A DNA stretch of 64,000 nucleotides. Origin: Ptychodera flava. Lineage: Eukaryota; Hemichordata; Enteropneusta; Ptychoderidae. The notes below the pieces were generated by a model that was given only the letters and a program-made list of their open reading frames with translations, did not search any database and was not told the DNA's origin. The first letter of the stretch is position 1, and the number at the start of each line of letters is the position of its first letter. The translations under genes were made by a program, and so were the position numbers. Shown here one piece after another: positions 1-10,624 of this stretch. The DNA is taken from the NCBI RefSeq assembly GCF_041260155.1, contig NC_091931.1, forward strand, positions 46,137,433 through 46,201,432. The letters run 5' to 3'.

Positions 1-371
1 CCATTCTGATATTATTTGACCATCCTCTCAGCTTCTGTCACACAAACACAACATAAGATAGTGCACGTTCAATCCCAAGCTAAGATAGTGCATGTTCAAT
101 TCCAAGCTTATCAAAGCGACAGTAATTATGCTGTCTGACTTCGACGTTAGGTGTTGGCCCATATCCTAGAGCCTTTTATGAAGACATCTTTTCCAGCAAC
201 ACCGTCAGTCTCTGAAAGTCTTTGCAGCATGAATGTATGGGTTCCTCCATGGCTTCACTGACTTCCCTGATGTCGTCAGCAAGGGTGCAGTGGCTCATAA
301 CAGTCCCTCGTGCCTTAATTCGGCACTAGCAGCCATGCCTGCGGCATTCCTGACTTGCACATTTGGAGCAC

Positions 372-1217
372 CGCTTGCAAACCCCTAGCTGTGATATCGC
401 AGCGGTGCTAGTGGCAGCTATCGAACTCACTCGGGTCAAGAGTCACCGCCACAGTACCGCTGTGAGCCAACCCATAGGCTTTTTTTGCAGTTTACTACGA
501 CACCGATCCGTGTCGCTGATTTAGCTTGCAAAATAATGAAATATATTAGTCTTCGAATAAATAAACTTGTATCATCTGTATCATTGACTATCTAAGACTC
601 ATTCTCTTCACCTGCTAACTACCTTGACGATAAAAACATGTATTTTCAACCATTTTCCTGTGAGCTGTCGACGGTTTTGTCAATGTTTGCCCGCTCGCGA
701 GTACAACGCACTGAATTATGTTGGAGGTCAAAAGTTCAAATTCGAGCAGGAACTGTTGACGGCTCACTGAAAAACGGTCGAAAATACATGTTGTCACAGT
801 CTGGATCGTTAGCAGGAGAAGGAGATGAGTCGTAGATAGTGATAGGTACAGGTTGATTTATTCAAAGATTAATCTAGTTTATTATTTTGCAAGCTAAATC
901 AACGACACCATTCGGTGTCATAGTAAACTACTAAAATTTCCTATGCGCTGGCTCACAGCGGTATTGTGGCAGTGACTCTTGACCCGAGCGCGTTTGATAG
1001 CCACCACTGGCACTGCTGCAGTGTTTTTGTTAAGGCCGGTACCCTGGTAAATGTTACCGGGGTTCCCCAGTCATTTTACCGGGGTTCCCCTTGGTATATC
1101 AATGCAATCAGATTAGGGGACAACAGCAACGTTACCGGGGTTCCCAAATCATTTACCAATATTCCCAAACCTTAGCAAAAACACTGTGCTGTGATATCAC
1201 AGCTAGCAAACCCCCAC
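372..1217. repeat. Long imperfect inverted repeat (foldback), arms about 320 bp
   Basis: The left arm (about 372-690) and right arm (about 740-1217) are reverse complements with scattered mismatches. Matching landmarks are the GATATC-containing ends, the CGGGTCAAGAGTCAC block, the block TTAGCTTGCAAAATAAT, and the cores around ACATGTATTTTC. The right arm is longer because a 168-bp insertion lies in it. Short open frames here exist in both arms in opposite orientation and look non-coding. The structure fits a foldback/MITE-type DNA element; no transposase is visible and I could not define a target-site duplication. Confidence 0.75.
1019..1186. mobile_element. Small TIR element nested in the right arm of the foldback
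   Basis: The ends are CAGTGTTTTTGTTAAGG and, inverted, CAGTGTTTTTGCTAAGG, so 17-bp terminal repeats differ by one base. TGCTG (1014-1018 and 1187-1191) flanks it as a likely 5-bp target duplication. The opposite arm of the foldback lacks the insert and so serves as an empty site. The interior repeats GTTACCGGGGTTCCC-type units. The CAGTG start resembles hAT-group ends, but the flank is too short to assign a superfamily. Confidence 0.6.
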
Positions 1218-1837
1218 CTAAGTCTGTGCAAGAGACTATATATGAAAGAAAGGGCACAAGAACTGTCTAGATAGTCTATTAAAGTGGATGTACATGATTT
1301 TCATTTCTTAACTGATGTACATCATGAACTTGTCTTGCTGCAGTGCAGTAGCTCAATGTTTTGCCTAGGTGTTGTGGTTTTGCCGTCTGAACCACAACAC
1401 CACCACAAAATCTCGAGCTACTGTTTTTCATCAGCAAGTTCTTGTCCAACATACCTCAGCACATTGAACCTTGTACAAAGGTTGCTGGTAAAAGCTTAAA
1501 ACACGGTTTGAGATGTCAAAGCTTAGACAAATGGGCAATCATGGTTAACAATTGGCTTAGTAAAGAAATTGTCATTAATTTGATCGCAAAGCTTCATCTA
1601 TTCTACGATGCAATGTTTCTTCTTCATAAATTTGAGTTTCACCTATTTTTGACAAACTTCGATCCCCATCGTTTTATCCTGGATTATAATATTTAATTGC
1701 GACTTATTTTTGACAAACTTCCCCATTGTTTTAATATCCATTACTTTATATTTAAATTTCAAAATGCAAAAGCAATAAACGTTCCGTAATGCCCTGCATC
1801 GCCGAAATGTTTACAAACAAATTTGAATGCTATGTAC
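1218..1837. other. No gene recognised
   Basis: AT-rich sequence with only short open frames. I see no domain, splice-bounded exon or clear repeat. Confidence 0.5.
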
Positions 1838-1984
1838 CTTCGGCATCTGTGCTCTTTCATACTGGGGCCTTCTGGCCACTCCAACAAACGGTTGGTTCCT
1901 GATGTACGAGTAGAACATGATTATCTGCAAGACGATAGTGCACATGCAACCAACGATCATCGATACCAATATTACCAACAACAT
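1838..1984 (-). CDS. Candidate first coding exon of a type II membrane protein
   Basis: On the minus strand an ATG at 1984-1982 in a good context (A at -3) opens 49 codons that end exactly at AAG followed by GTACAT, a usable splice donor in phase 0. The predicted N-terminus starts MLLVILVSMIVGCMC and continues as about 25 hydrophobic residues, then a basic, polar stretch (YIRNQ, VARRPQYERAQMPK). A short or absent cytosolic tail, signal anchor and polar stem is the usual start of Golgi glycosyltransferases and sulfotransferases. That assignment is inference, because no catalytic domain is in view. Remaining exons would lie left of the window. The donor is not a strong consensus and the open frame could be fortuitous. 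Confidence 0.35.
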
Positions 1985-2443
1985 TTTCTTCAGGTTCAGG
2001 TTATTTCCGGTGTGAAAGGAAGAAGAGACGAAGTTGGCAGATGACACAAACTACCGTATACAAGGCCTCAGGGGCCAAGGGTCACTGTAGGTTAATCCGC
2101 AAAAGAAACAGAGAACGGCGAAGACTGGAGTGCATAGGTCGCAATATTCCCTATATTATAGATTGCACCCACATTTTCAATATAAACATTTTGATGATAT
2201 CCCTTACAGGCAGGTTGTTGTCAGATTGCGGGGAATTTTCTGTCGAGCTACGTTCCAAACATGTAATAACATCGCGACGCGACGCAGATCTGCAAGCGAC
2301 GATCTGTGAAGGTCGCCATTTTTTATGGAGGTAAAGCCACGCGTGGTGTTACGAGATCAGCGATGCGATGTCGCATTATGCTGTCTGTAGCCTAACGCAA
2401 TCGCAACGCGAGGGTGAGCCATATAAATTAGTTTACGAAGTTA
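1985..2443. other. Possible 5' region of the minus-strand gene; otherwise nothing seen
   Basis: This CpG-containing stretch lies upstream of the candidate minus-strand start. I see no TATA box or other decisive element, and no coding sequence on the plus strand. Confidence 0.3.
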
Positions 2444-2599
2444 GGTACCGTTCAGTTTTTACGGCCCGGGGGGGGCGGCAAAATCCGGGGGGGGGTCATC
2501 ATAATTTTGGAATCCGCAAAGGGGGGGAGTCATCGCTTTTTCACTGGTAGGAAAGGGGGGTCACCACATTTTCAAAAACATAATACCAACAATAAAGTT

Positions 2600-4030
2600 C
2601 ACTTTATGCCATGGCCATGATCGACCCTCTTCACCGGCGGGCCGCCTTCGGCGGCCCACTTCAATAAATATACATTATGTATTACCCATGACCCTTTTAA
2701 CGGGCAGACGCCTTTGGCGGCTCACTTCAATTAGGTTTACTTCATGCAATGGCCATGATTTACCCTCTTTACCGGCGGGCCGCCTTCGGCGGCCCACTAC
2801 AATAAATATGTATTACCCATGACCCTCTTAAGGTGAAGTACTACGAATTACGTCAAAATTAAGTTGTGGTGTCATTTTCTTGAAACTTTGCACAAATATT
2901 CTTGGAAGGTGTGCAAGTGCAAAAATAAAATAAAAAATGGGGGTCACCACGCTCGTTTCCATGGAAACGGACGTTAAAATGGCGTCGTTAGAAATAAATA
3001 AAAATGATATAATTCACTTAAACTCAAGAAAGCAATTATAAAAAGCTTAGCAAATGAGTTAATTTTAATAAATACCAAGACTTAAGATCCATATCTATCG
3101 AATGTATAGTTTTCATGATGTTTGTAAAGATATTTTTACATAAGTATCGATTACAAAATGACAATATCGAAATTATATCACTACATAATTTTCGAACTTT
3201 CTTCCTGTCGCTTTGAATGGTGTCATTTTGACCAAACTTGGCGAATAAAATCCTGACATAATACCATTTAGTTTACACTTTTAATAAAAGGGTGTCACCA
3301 CGCCACTTTTTACAATATCTCCAGGTGAATGGGTAATATGCGCCATATAAATGGGAGAGAAATGTAAATTTTTCGCTCATATTGAATAAAAACCAGCTGC
3401 CTAGGGGGTCAAAATATGACAAGGTTATAGGTCACATGTATTTCTAAGAGACTGGGTCAAAAAATTAGGTAAAAGCGCATTTTCAACAATGACAGGTGAT
3501 GTTAAATACATGCGCTACGAAATAACCCATTTGCGACAGGCTGGAGTTAAATCTGCGCAGAAACGTTCTAAAGCGTGTGCGCGTCCGAATTCGTCGCCCT
3601 TTACCTTAACAGGCAGACGCCTTTGGCGGCCCACTCCAATTAGGTTTACTTCATGCAATGGCCATGATTGACCCTCTTTACCGGCGGGCCGCCTGCGGCG
3701 GCCCACTACAATAAATTGACTTTATGTAATACCCCACGGCAATCTTACCGTACAATTCCCAATTGAAGCCGCGGCTTGTATTAGAAACATTTTTGAGGGA
3801 CCCCTGGGATCACGCACTGAATAATGGTAATGGCCGTGCGCCTTCAGCGGCCCTGTCAAGTAAAGTCTACTTTATGCAATAGCCATGATCGACCCTCTTT
3901 ACCGGCGTGCCACCTTTGGTGGCCCATTAGAATAAAGTTGACTTTACGTAATGGCCCATGACCCACTTAACCGGAGGGCTGCCTTTGGCGAACCACTCCA
4001 ATAAAGTTTACTTTATACAATGTCCATGGA
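2600..4030 (+). repeat. Interrupted minisatellite with GGGCCGCC-TTC-GGCGGCCC hairpins
   Basis: Units of roughly 65-80 bp occur at about 2610-2830 and 3600-4030. Each has GACCCTCTTTACCGG, a strong GC hairpin of the form GGGCCGCC/GGCGGCCC with a short loop, and CAATAAAGTTTACTTTATG. Later units are eroded (for example CCTTTGGCGG). The array belongs to the surrounding Harbinger-like element and is interrupted by the element at 2831-3606. Confidence 0.75.
2831..3606. mobile_element. Nested TA-flanked TIR element (776 bp)
   Basis: The ends are AGGTGAAGTACTACGAATT and, inverted, AGGTAAAGGGCGACGAATT. Intact neighbouring minisatellite units read CTTTTAACGGGCAG across the same position, so the junctions are defined and the duplicated target is TA (2829-2830, 3607-3608). 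TA duplication is typical of Tc1/mariner and a few other groups. The interior is non-coding and contains several GGTGTCACCACGC-like blocks. Confidence 0.6.
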
Positions 4031-4486
4031 CATGAGTTGTCTATGGAAATGAAGTTAAAAATTGCCTTACAGTCGTCCTAATTAACAGACGTTTCAATGG
4101 ATGTGGCTGAGAAGTTTGTGCACTGGCATCGAATAAAGTGCGCCGCATACCGGAGTTCAAATCCAAACCATGCGGGTAAATTTTACATATGGGTTTTGGT
4201 TATTTTTCAGGGGGGTCATCAATTTTTTTCGTCTGACAAAGGGGGGGGTCATCTTTTTTTCACAAAAAATGCAGGGGGGTCTATATTTTTTTGAACACCG
4301 GCGACAAGATTTTGCCGCCCCCCCCCCCCCGGCCGTAAAAACTGAACGCTCCCTTAAATGTCAAAATTCAACATCTCCTGCACAAGACATATCTAGTTTT
4401 ATTTCGCTCTATATGCAGCAAAATACAAATTTGTCGGAAAATATGAAATCCTTGGCATGTCAGGAAAACCATATAGGCCTAGGCCT

Positions 4487-5240
4487 AGGCCTATTTTTAA
4501 TACAATACAATACAATATTTTATTGCTCAACAACACACTCAAGGAGTGCGGTAAGGCAAAAATTACAGAACTCAGCAAACACTGGATGAAGCTGCTGCTG
4601 GGGAGGAACTAAAGTACAAGAAATAAATTTGGCAAGAGGTAGTTTATCTTTGTGAGTAAAGATATACATGAACTTTTCTCTGTCATTCAAATCAAGAAAG
4701 CCTGGATTATACAAACTTGTGGATGAAAATAGACCATCTCGATACGTTCTGTATTTTGGACATTCTATAACAAAGTGAAATTCATCCTCAACTAAAGATT
4801 TACATAACTTGTAGAATCTTTCATTTGCAGGAACTTTTGGAATTGACCTTCTACCCAGTTCTATTTGTAGGTTGTGATCCGAAATTCTTAGTTTTGTCAG
4901 CCACCTCCTATTATAGGTAAAAGATCTTATATCTAGCAAGTAACTTTCAAATTCAAATTTTGTCTTAAAAAGTCTGTAAGTTCGGAGCTTATTCCTCTGC
5001 ATTCCACACTTCCTTGTATCATTATGAATGTTATTTAGCCATGTTTAGCCATGTTTGTTCATAAGTTTCACATAAACTAGCATCATTCTGTCGGATTATT
5101 GCAGTGAAAGTTCGTTTAGATGAACAAGCTTCGACACAATGACTCATAAATGTATGGAGTAAGTACCTGAGCAGAAAACTATAACTTTTATCAGGTATTG
5201 ACTGTAAAAAATCCAGGAGTTTCTCTGCCAGTTTCGAGTA
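4487..5240 (-). pseudogene. 5'-truncated LINE, C-terminal reverse-transcriptase region
   Basis: On the minus strand an open frame at 5002-4520 encodes a LINE ORF2 tail: RRWLTKLRISDHNLQIELGR, then a zinc-knuckle-like segment with C, H and C spaced as in C-x2-C-x7-H-x4-C (LCKSLVEDEFHFVIEC; the first Cys is replaced by Tyr). The frame is broken further upstream. The 3' end is preceded by a hairpin CACTCAAGGAGTG and ends in a pentanucleotide tail, read as ATTGT repeats. The same family occurs at 23655-23880. The copy abuts the full LINE that begins near 5223 on the other strand. Confidence 0.75.
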
Positions 5241-5333
5241 TCAAGGACTCAGTGTCTCCTCATTGATATTCAAATTCAAGTTCGCATTCTTTTGGAAGCC
5301 AAGCCGATATAACCTGACAAACCTGTTTTCAAG

Positions 5334-6251
5334 ATGTCGAAAGCTGCCGGTCCGCTTAAATGTAATGACTGTGAGAGGACTAGAGGTGTTACTTTCACCC
5401 AGGGAGATCTGTTTTTGTGCAAGAAATGCAAAAACAAGCGATTTCCGCCAAGTTCGCCTGAATGTCCGCCTGAAACCTTGGGAGAATCACCTGTTATCTC
5501 TACTGATCAACGACTTGCAGATATTAGTATGCAAGTTAGTCACATTCCGACACTATTGAAGAGTGTAAATGAGATGAAGGAATGCCAGAATAATATTACT
5601 TCGTCACTTGACTACTTCAATACACTTGTAGAAGATCTTCGATCAAGACTGGCCACGTTGGAAACAGAGAACACCGAATTAAAACAAAGAAATGAGAGTC
5701 TCACCAAACAAGTGGCTGAACTTGAACAAGGTGTGGAAGAACAGAATCAATATAGTCGCAGAGAAAACATAGAAATTCACGGTATACCAGAAATTCTACA
5801 GGCCAACGAAAATACTGATAATATTGCTCTGAGAATCCTGCAGAAGATTGACCCGGATATCAACATTAATGATTTGGAAGTTACACACAGAATCGGCCGT
5901 AATACGACTATGGAAAGAGGTAACACAACAGCCATGCAGCCGTTGCCACGACCAATCATCGTTAAATTCTCAAGTCGACGGAAACGTGACAATGTCTTCA
6001 AGAATAAGAAGAAAATAATGAATTCAACTACAGATGTATTCGGGTACAGAGAGAAGAACAAGATCTACATAAATGAAAACCTGACACAGACACAGACAAC
6101 AAGAAAGCTTATGAAGAGTGTTAACAAGAAAAGAAAAGTCGCGCAATACAAACACCTATGGACTCGGAACGGTCAAATATATGTTAAAAAATCGGACCAG
6201 TCATCCGTCATAAAAATTAGAAATGAACTAGATCTTACCAAGATTGTGTAA
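5334..6251 (+). CDS. LINE ORF1 RNA-binding protein (305 aa)
   Basis: The N-terminus has two CxxC pairs (CNDC near residue 10 and CKKC near 30), a small zinc-finger or PHD-like fold seen in ORF1 of CR1/L2-group LINEs. A predicted coiled coil follows at about residues 75-145 (heptads in LRSRLATLETENTELKQRNE). Then comes the junction motif QYSRRENIEIHGIPE, which in many LINE ORF1 proteins introduces an RRM-like domain and a C-terminal basic domain. The C-terminal 100 residues are Lys/Arg-rich. The family's known role is to trimerise, bind the element RNA and act as a chaperone. The start was chosen as the first ATG before the finger. The frame is intact and lies directly ahead of ORF2. Confidence 0.85.
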   Translation: MSKAAGPLKCNDCERTRGVTFTQGDLFLCKKCKNKRFPPSSPECPPETLGESPVISTDQRLADISMQVSHIPTLLKSVNEMKECQNNITSSLDYFNTLVEDLRSRLATLETENTELKQRNESLTKQVAELEQGVEEQNQYSRRENIEIHGIPEILQANENTDNIALRILQKIDPDININDLEVTHRIGRNTTMERGNTTAMQPLPRPIIVKFSSRRKRDNVFKNKKKIMNSTTDVFGYREKNKIYINENLTQTQTTRKLMKSVNKKRKVAQYKHLWTRNGQIYVKKSDQSSVIKIRNELDLTKIV

Positions 6252-6286
6252 TATGTACCATATTGTAGAAAGTTCTTCGCATTATC

Positions 6287-9265
6287 ATGCCAGTAAACTG
6301 TGACGATGACGACCTTGTAAATATTTCTGACGTAAATTGTGCAGATTACGCACTGGGTCAATTTAATGGGAAATTCACTAATAGTTTCAATGCTTTCTCT
6401 ATTTCTCACGTGAATGTAAGATCTTTGTGTAAAAATCATGAACAGTTCAGTCTCTTCTACGAGGATTACATTGAAAATCACTTCTCAATTATTGCTGTCT
6501 CAGAAATTTGGCAAGTAAAAAATAAAGATATGTACACTTTGAAGGATTATTACTTCGAGACGAATTGTAGGCCAAGGGGGAGAGGTGGTGGTGTTGGAAT
6601 TTACATCCACAAGTCATTATCCTATGATATTTTGAGTGATATTGATGTTAATAATGCAGAGACGTTGTGGGTCAGAATTCAAACTCAAAAGAAAACTATT
6701 GTTGTCGGGGTTATTTATAGACCGCCAAATACTGACACTGGTGCTTTTATCGGTAGCTTAGAACATGTCGTTTGTGACCTCGAACGTAATCACTGTAAAT
6801 GTATTCTACTTGGTGACTTTAATGTTGATGTTAGCAATGACTTGAATAGTATTGCTTGTAACTTGATAGATACAATGGCTTGTTACAATTTTATTCAGGT
6901 AATTAACACCTCAACTCGTTTAACAGCAGCCACCTCCCAAACTATTCTTGATCATCTATACACAAATATGGTTGATACAAATATTAATTGTGGTACAATT
7001 ACTGCTGATATTTCAGACCACCTTCCAATTTTTGCTTTTTTCAATGATGTCAAGACGTATGGTTGTACTCCATCAACTGTTTTTACTAGAGATATGTCAA
7101 AGTTTGATGGCCAGGCTTTCAGAAATGACCTCAGAGCAGAAAATTGGGATCAAATTCTCAATTGTGATGATGTAAATACTGCTTTTGATATTTTTACTCA
7201 TAAATTTCAAAACATCTGTTCAATTCATGCTCCTTTGAGGAGGAAAAATGTCAGTAAAAAAAGGAAAAAAGATAAGCCATGGTTGACTCCTGGCATACGA
7301 AAGTCTGTGCGGACAAAGCACAAACTCTACAAAAAAGTTGTAGCTAGGAATTTCGACGCACAGCTCTACAACCGGTACAAGAGTTTTAGAAATATTCTTA
7401 CGAAAATACTGAGGAAAGTAAAAAGTCATTATTATGGGAACCTTCTACTGAGTAATAGGGGTAACACAAAAGGGACTTGGGATGTTATCAACGATTTGAC
7501 TGGCAGGTGTAAGCAGAAAGAAGTAATTGTCCCAGGTCAAGTGAAAACCAACATAAATGGCCAGGATGTTATCCATACACAGCCTCACGACATTGCTGAA
7601 GATTTTAACGATTTCTTCGTCCACGTTGGTGAAAATTTGGCAAACAAAATTCCAGCAACACTTACTGATTCTTTTCATAAGTTTTTAGGTGACAGAGTAT
7701 CATATTGTTTTTTTGTATCTCCTGTTACACCAAGTGATGTTGAAAATGTTATCTCACATATTAATATTCGTAAAGCTGCAGGATGGGACAATATTTCTAC
7801 AAATTTAATGCACGAGGGCAAGGCTGAAATTTCAGTCCCACTTGCACATTTAATTAATTTGTCTTTTTCAACAGGTCAGTTTCCAGATAACCTAAAAATT
7901 GCGAGAGTAATGCCCATTTATAAAAAAGGTAGTATCGAAGAATTAGGTAATTACAGACCAATTTCGATTCTCCCTGTCATTAGTAAAATTTTTGAAAAAA
8001 TCATAAATAGTTTTTTATTGCGCTTTCTTGAAAAACATCATATTTTATACGAGCACCAGTATGGATTTAGAGAAAAACACAGCTGTAAACTTTCTATTGT
8101 CAGTTTGGCACAGTCTTTACTGGACGCAATGGACAAGGGAAACTCAATTCTCGGCTTGTTCATAGATTTTTCAAAGGCGTTTGACACTGTCAATCATGAT
8201 ATTTTACTTGCTAAACTGGAACATTATGGAATCAGGGGCCTGCCTCTGAAGTGGTTCAGTAGTTATTTACATCACAGACAGCAGTTTGTCAGGATCAAGG
8301 ATATAGACTCACATCTTTTAAATATCACTTGTGGTGTTCCACAAGGTTCCATTCTAGGACCAATATTGTTTTTGTTGTACATTAATGATATTCCTAAGTC
8401 TTCCAGTTATTTCAATTTCAGACTGTATGCAGACGACTCGAATCTGTTTCGTACAATTCAGTCAAACCAAGGAAATGTTTCCCTCCGTCAAGCGAATATA
8501 GAGTTTGAAAATGTAACTGAATGGTGCTATGTTAACAAGCTGACGATCAATATTGACAAAACAAATTACATGGTGATCAGCAGTAGACACAATCGCAAAA
8601 TGGTCCAAGATCATATTAGTGTGAACCAGCGAGTGAAAGAAACAGACAGTTCATCTTTTGTAGGGACCTGCCTTGATAGCAGTCTTTTAAGGAAGCAACA
8701 CATTCTTAAAATCAGAAAAAAGATATGTCATTATGTTGGAATTTTGTACAGGTTACATGCTATTTTACCATGTTCAATACTTATCATGCTATATTATACT
8801 TTAGTCTTACCTCATATCGCATATGGGCTTGAGATTTGGGGTAGTGCGTACAGGACTTACTTAGTGGATATCTTCTTGGTGCAAAAAAAAATTGTTCGTG
8901 CCATGACAGGTAGTAAGTTTGATGCGCACACCGCACCACTGTTCAAGAAATTAGGTATCCTTGATATCTTCAAACAGTACGATTATCAAGTTGGCATTTT
9001 TGTACATGACACACTTTGTAACAGGCTACCATCTCATTTCCGTAACTATTTCACTTATGTAAATCACGGCTATCAAACAAGATGTAAAGCTAAAGGAGAT
9101 CTTCATGTACCGAAATATGATAGTAGCATTGGTCAGTCTTCAATCATGTTTGCTGGGGCGAAACTTTGGAATAATTTACCCAACACTTTACGTGATATTC
9201 GAGGGAGAAATAAATTTAAAAAAGAATACAGAAAATTTCTTTTACAGAAAGACTTTAATTTGTAA
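6287..9265 (+). CDS. LINE ORF2: AP-type endonuclease plus reverse transcriptase (992 aa)
   Basis: The endonuclease occupies about residues 35-250, with HVNVRSL, a catalytic-loop LLGDFNVD near 175 and SDHLPIF near 243. The reverse transcriptase follows, with NYRPISILPVISKIFEKI, motif A FIDFSKAFD (626-633), motif B GVPQGSILGP and the catalytic YADD box at 714-717. The C-terminal part has LPHIAYGLEIWG and a final LWNNLPNTLR block common to LINE tails; no CCHC knuckle is apparent. The product nicks target DNA and reverse-transcribes the element RNA onto it. Length and domain order match Jockey/CR1-group proteins. The frame is uninterrupted and all catalytic motifs I looked for are present, so the enzyme could be functional. 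Confidence 0.93.
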   Translation: MPVNCDDDDLVNISDVNCADYALGQFNGKFTNSFNAFSISHVNVRSLCKNHEQFSLFYEDYIENHFSIIAVSEIWQVKNKDMYTLKDYYFETNCRPRGRGGGVGIYIHKSLSYDILSDIDVNNAETLWVRIQTQKKTIVVGVIYRPPNTDTGAFIGSLEHVVCDLERNHCKCILLGDFNVDVSNDLNSIACNLIDTMACYNFIQVINTSTRLTAATSQTILDHLYTNMVDTNINCGTITADISDHLPIFAFFNDVKTYGCTPSTVFTRDMSKFDGQAFRNDLRAENWDQILNCDDVNTAFDIFTHKFQNICSIHAPLRRKNVSKKRKKDKPWLTPGIRKSVRTKHKLYKKVVARNFDAQLYNRYKSFRNILTKILRKVKSHYYGNLLLSNRGNTKGTWDVINDLTGRCKQKEVIVPGQVKTNINGQDVIHTQPHDIAEDFNDFFVHVGENLANKIPATLTDSFHKFLGDRVSYCFFVSPVTPSDVENVISHINIRKAAGWDNISTNLMHEGKAEISVPLAHLINLSFSTGQFPDNLKIARVMPIYKKGSIEELGNYRPISILPVISKIFEKIINSFLLRFLEKHHILYEHQYGFREKHSCKLSIVSLAQSLLDAMDKGNSILGLFIDFSKAFDTVNHDILLAKLEHYGIRGLPLKWFSSYLHHRQQFVRIKDIDSHLLNITCGVPQGSILGPILFLLYINDIPKSSSYFNFRLYADDSNLFRTIQSNQGNVSLRQANIEFENVTEWCYVNKLTINIDKTNYMVISSRHNRKMVQDHISVNQRVKETDSSSFVGTCLDSSLLRKQHILKIRKKICHYVGILYRLHAILPCSILIMLYYTLVLPHIAYGLEIWGSAYRTYLVDIFLVQKKIVRAMTGSKFDAHTAPLFKKLGILDIFKQYDYQVGIFVHDTLCNRLPSHFRNYFTYVNHGYQTRCKAKGDLHVPKYDSSIGQSSIMFAGAKLWNNLPNTLRDIRGRNKFKKEYRKFLLQKDFNL

Positions 9266-9615
9266 GACGAATATTATTATTTATTCTGGTAGCTTTTGTT
9301 TTAGTTAGACACGGACTGTCTCGTTTAGACTTTCCTGAGTTGTGGCCTTACTTGAGAACGTTTTTTTGTTATGCAAATATTTGAATTTTTCTCTTCACAC
9401 TCCATTTGATGTATTTGTTTATTGTTAACTGCAGCTGTCAAATTCTTCTATGTTATCAAACTAGTGTTCTGATTGGCTAGACTAGATTAGTCCGTTTTGG
9501 ACTATTTTCTAGCCTTTCACCTAGTTATGTAAACACTGTTTGATTGTATACAATCAAAACACACATTTGTTTGATTTGTGATCATACCTTTTCTAGGTGA
9601 AATAAATCATATATC

Positions 9616-10624
9616 AATCATATATATACATTATTAACTGTGGAATTAATATTGCAAACACAAGACCATATATCGCTCCCACTGTGAGAGTTCAATATGC
9701 TTTGTATATAATAATACCTATCTGAATTCAACCTGGATGTTTAAGCAGATCTCAATAAGATGTCATCTGATAAAACCAATCGATGCCAGTATTTGAGCAT
9801 GTGTTTTTGTTTTTTTAATCAGAGGTCATGTGAGTAAAGTTATGTAGCCATTACATGTAAAATTGTGCATTTTATCACAGATTTTGTCGGAATGGCATTG
9901 ACATTTTGGCGAAATTATAAATAAATTTTCTGTGAAATTTTGAAAAGATTTCGAACTTTATAATTTATAGTGGACATTTAGGCCTATATGTGCGGCCGGC
10001 CTTGCGCAAGCATTTGTACTTGTGGACTATTCACGGTGTTGAAATGTTGTCTACTACGTGTAGGTGATATCAATTATCTGTAATTCAGTATTACTATGGT
10101 TCACACTTCAGCCGATTAGCCTACAACGGTTAATAACATTTCAACACATCACATTTAATGTATTTACTAGACGAAAATGCTCCCTTTTACTACACAAAAT
10201 TCAACATGCGCACAGTTGTAGGCCTTTAGGCCCACCAACACAGAGATCGTACAGATGTCACACAATCCCGGAGCGGAAGAGGAAGGTTCAGGACGAAAAA
10301 TTTTTAAAAATAAATAATGAGGCTTAGCTGGAGGGTCTATGGGGGAGGTGGATTAAAAAGAAAAGACACTGCTCAATAACTGTCGACAGATTACGCGTCG
10401 CGTTTAATTGCTTTTCGTCAATGTATAAATTTTCATCACGGTGTCAGTGCACCTTATCACTATCTGTCCTGTTGTACATCTTCGTAATGATCTAGTAAAG
10501 TTTGAAAAAAAAAAGTTTATTTGGATAAAAAGTGGGTTGTTTCTGGTCAGCACGCACATCATCCGATTCCAACTCGCCCGATGCCAACTCGCCCGATACT
10601 ATTTTGCAACTTTATGAGTAACTG
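9616..10624. other. No gene; left half of a distant inverted repeat
   Basis: AT-rich sequence without a recognisable coding region. At 10566-10600 two units of CCAACTCGCCCGAT are the reverse complement of the GGGCGAGTTGG array at 12858-12935, suggesting that the DNA between (including the next two TIR elements) was inserted into, or is flanked by, an older inverted repeat. Confidence 0.5.

Larger units (their letters stand above)
2444..4353. mobile_element. Harbinger-like TIR element, non-autonomous
   Basis: The inverted ends share CGTTCAGTTTTTACGGCC followed by a G-run and GCGGCAAAATC. TTA flanks both ends (2441-2443 and 4354-4356), the 3-bp TWA-type target duplication known for PIF/Harbinger elements. 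Both subterminal regions carry G-runs followed by GTCATC. No transposase is present. The interior is a GC-rich hairpin minisatellite that was split by a second element. The superfamily call rests on target-site length and sequence only. Confidence 0.65.
5223..9615 (+). mobile_element. CR1/L2-like (Jockey-group) LINE with two intact ORFs
   Basis: This unit has a short 5' region, ORF1 (5334-6251), a 35-nt gap, ORF2 (6287-9265) in a different frame, and an AT-rich 3' region that ends near 9600 in AATAAATCATATATCAATC-type repeats. Neither ORF has a stop or frameshift, so the copy may be young. The ends are approximate and I could not establish a target-site duplication. It would move by target-primed reverse transcription using the ORF2 endonuclease and reverse transcriptase. 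Confidence 0.85.
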
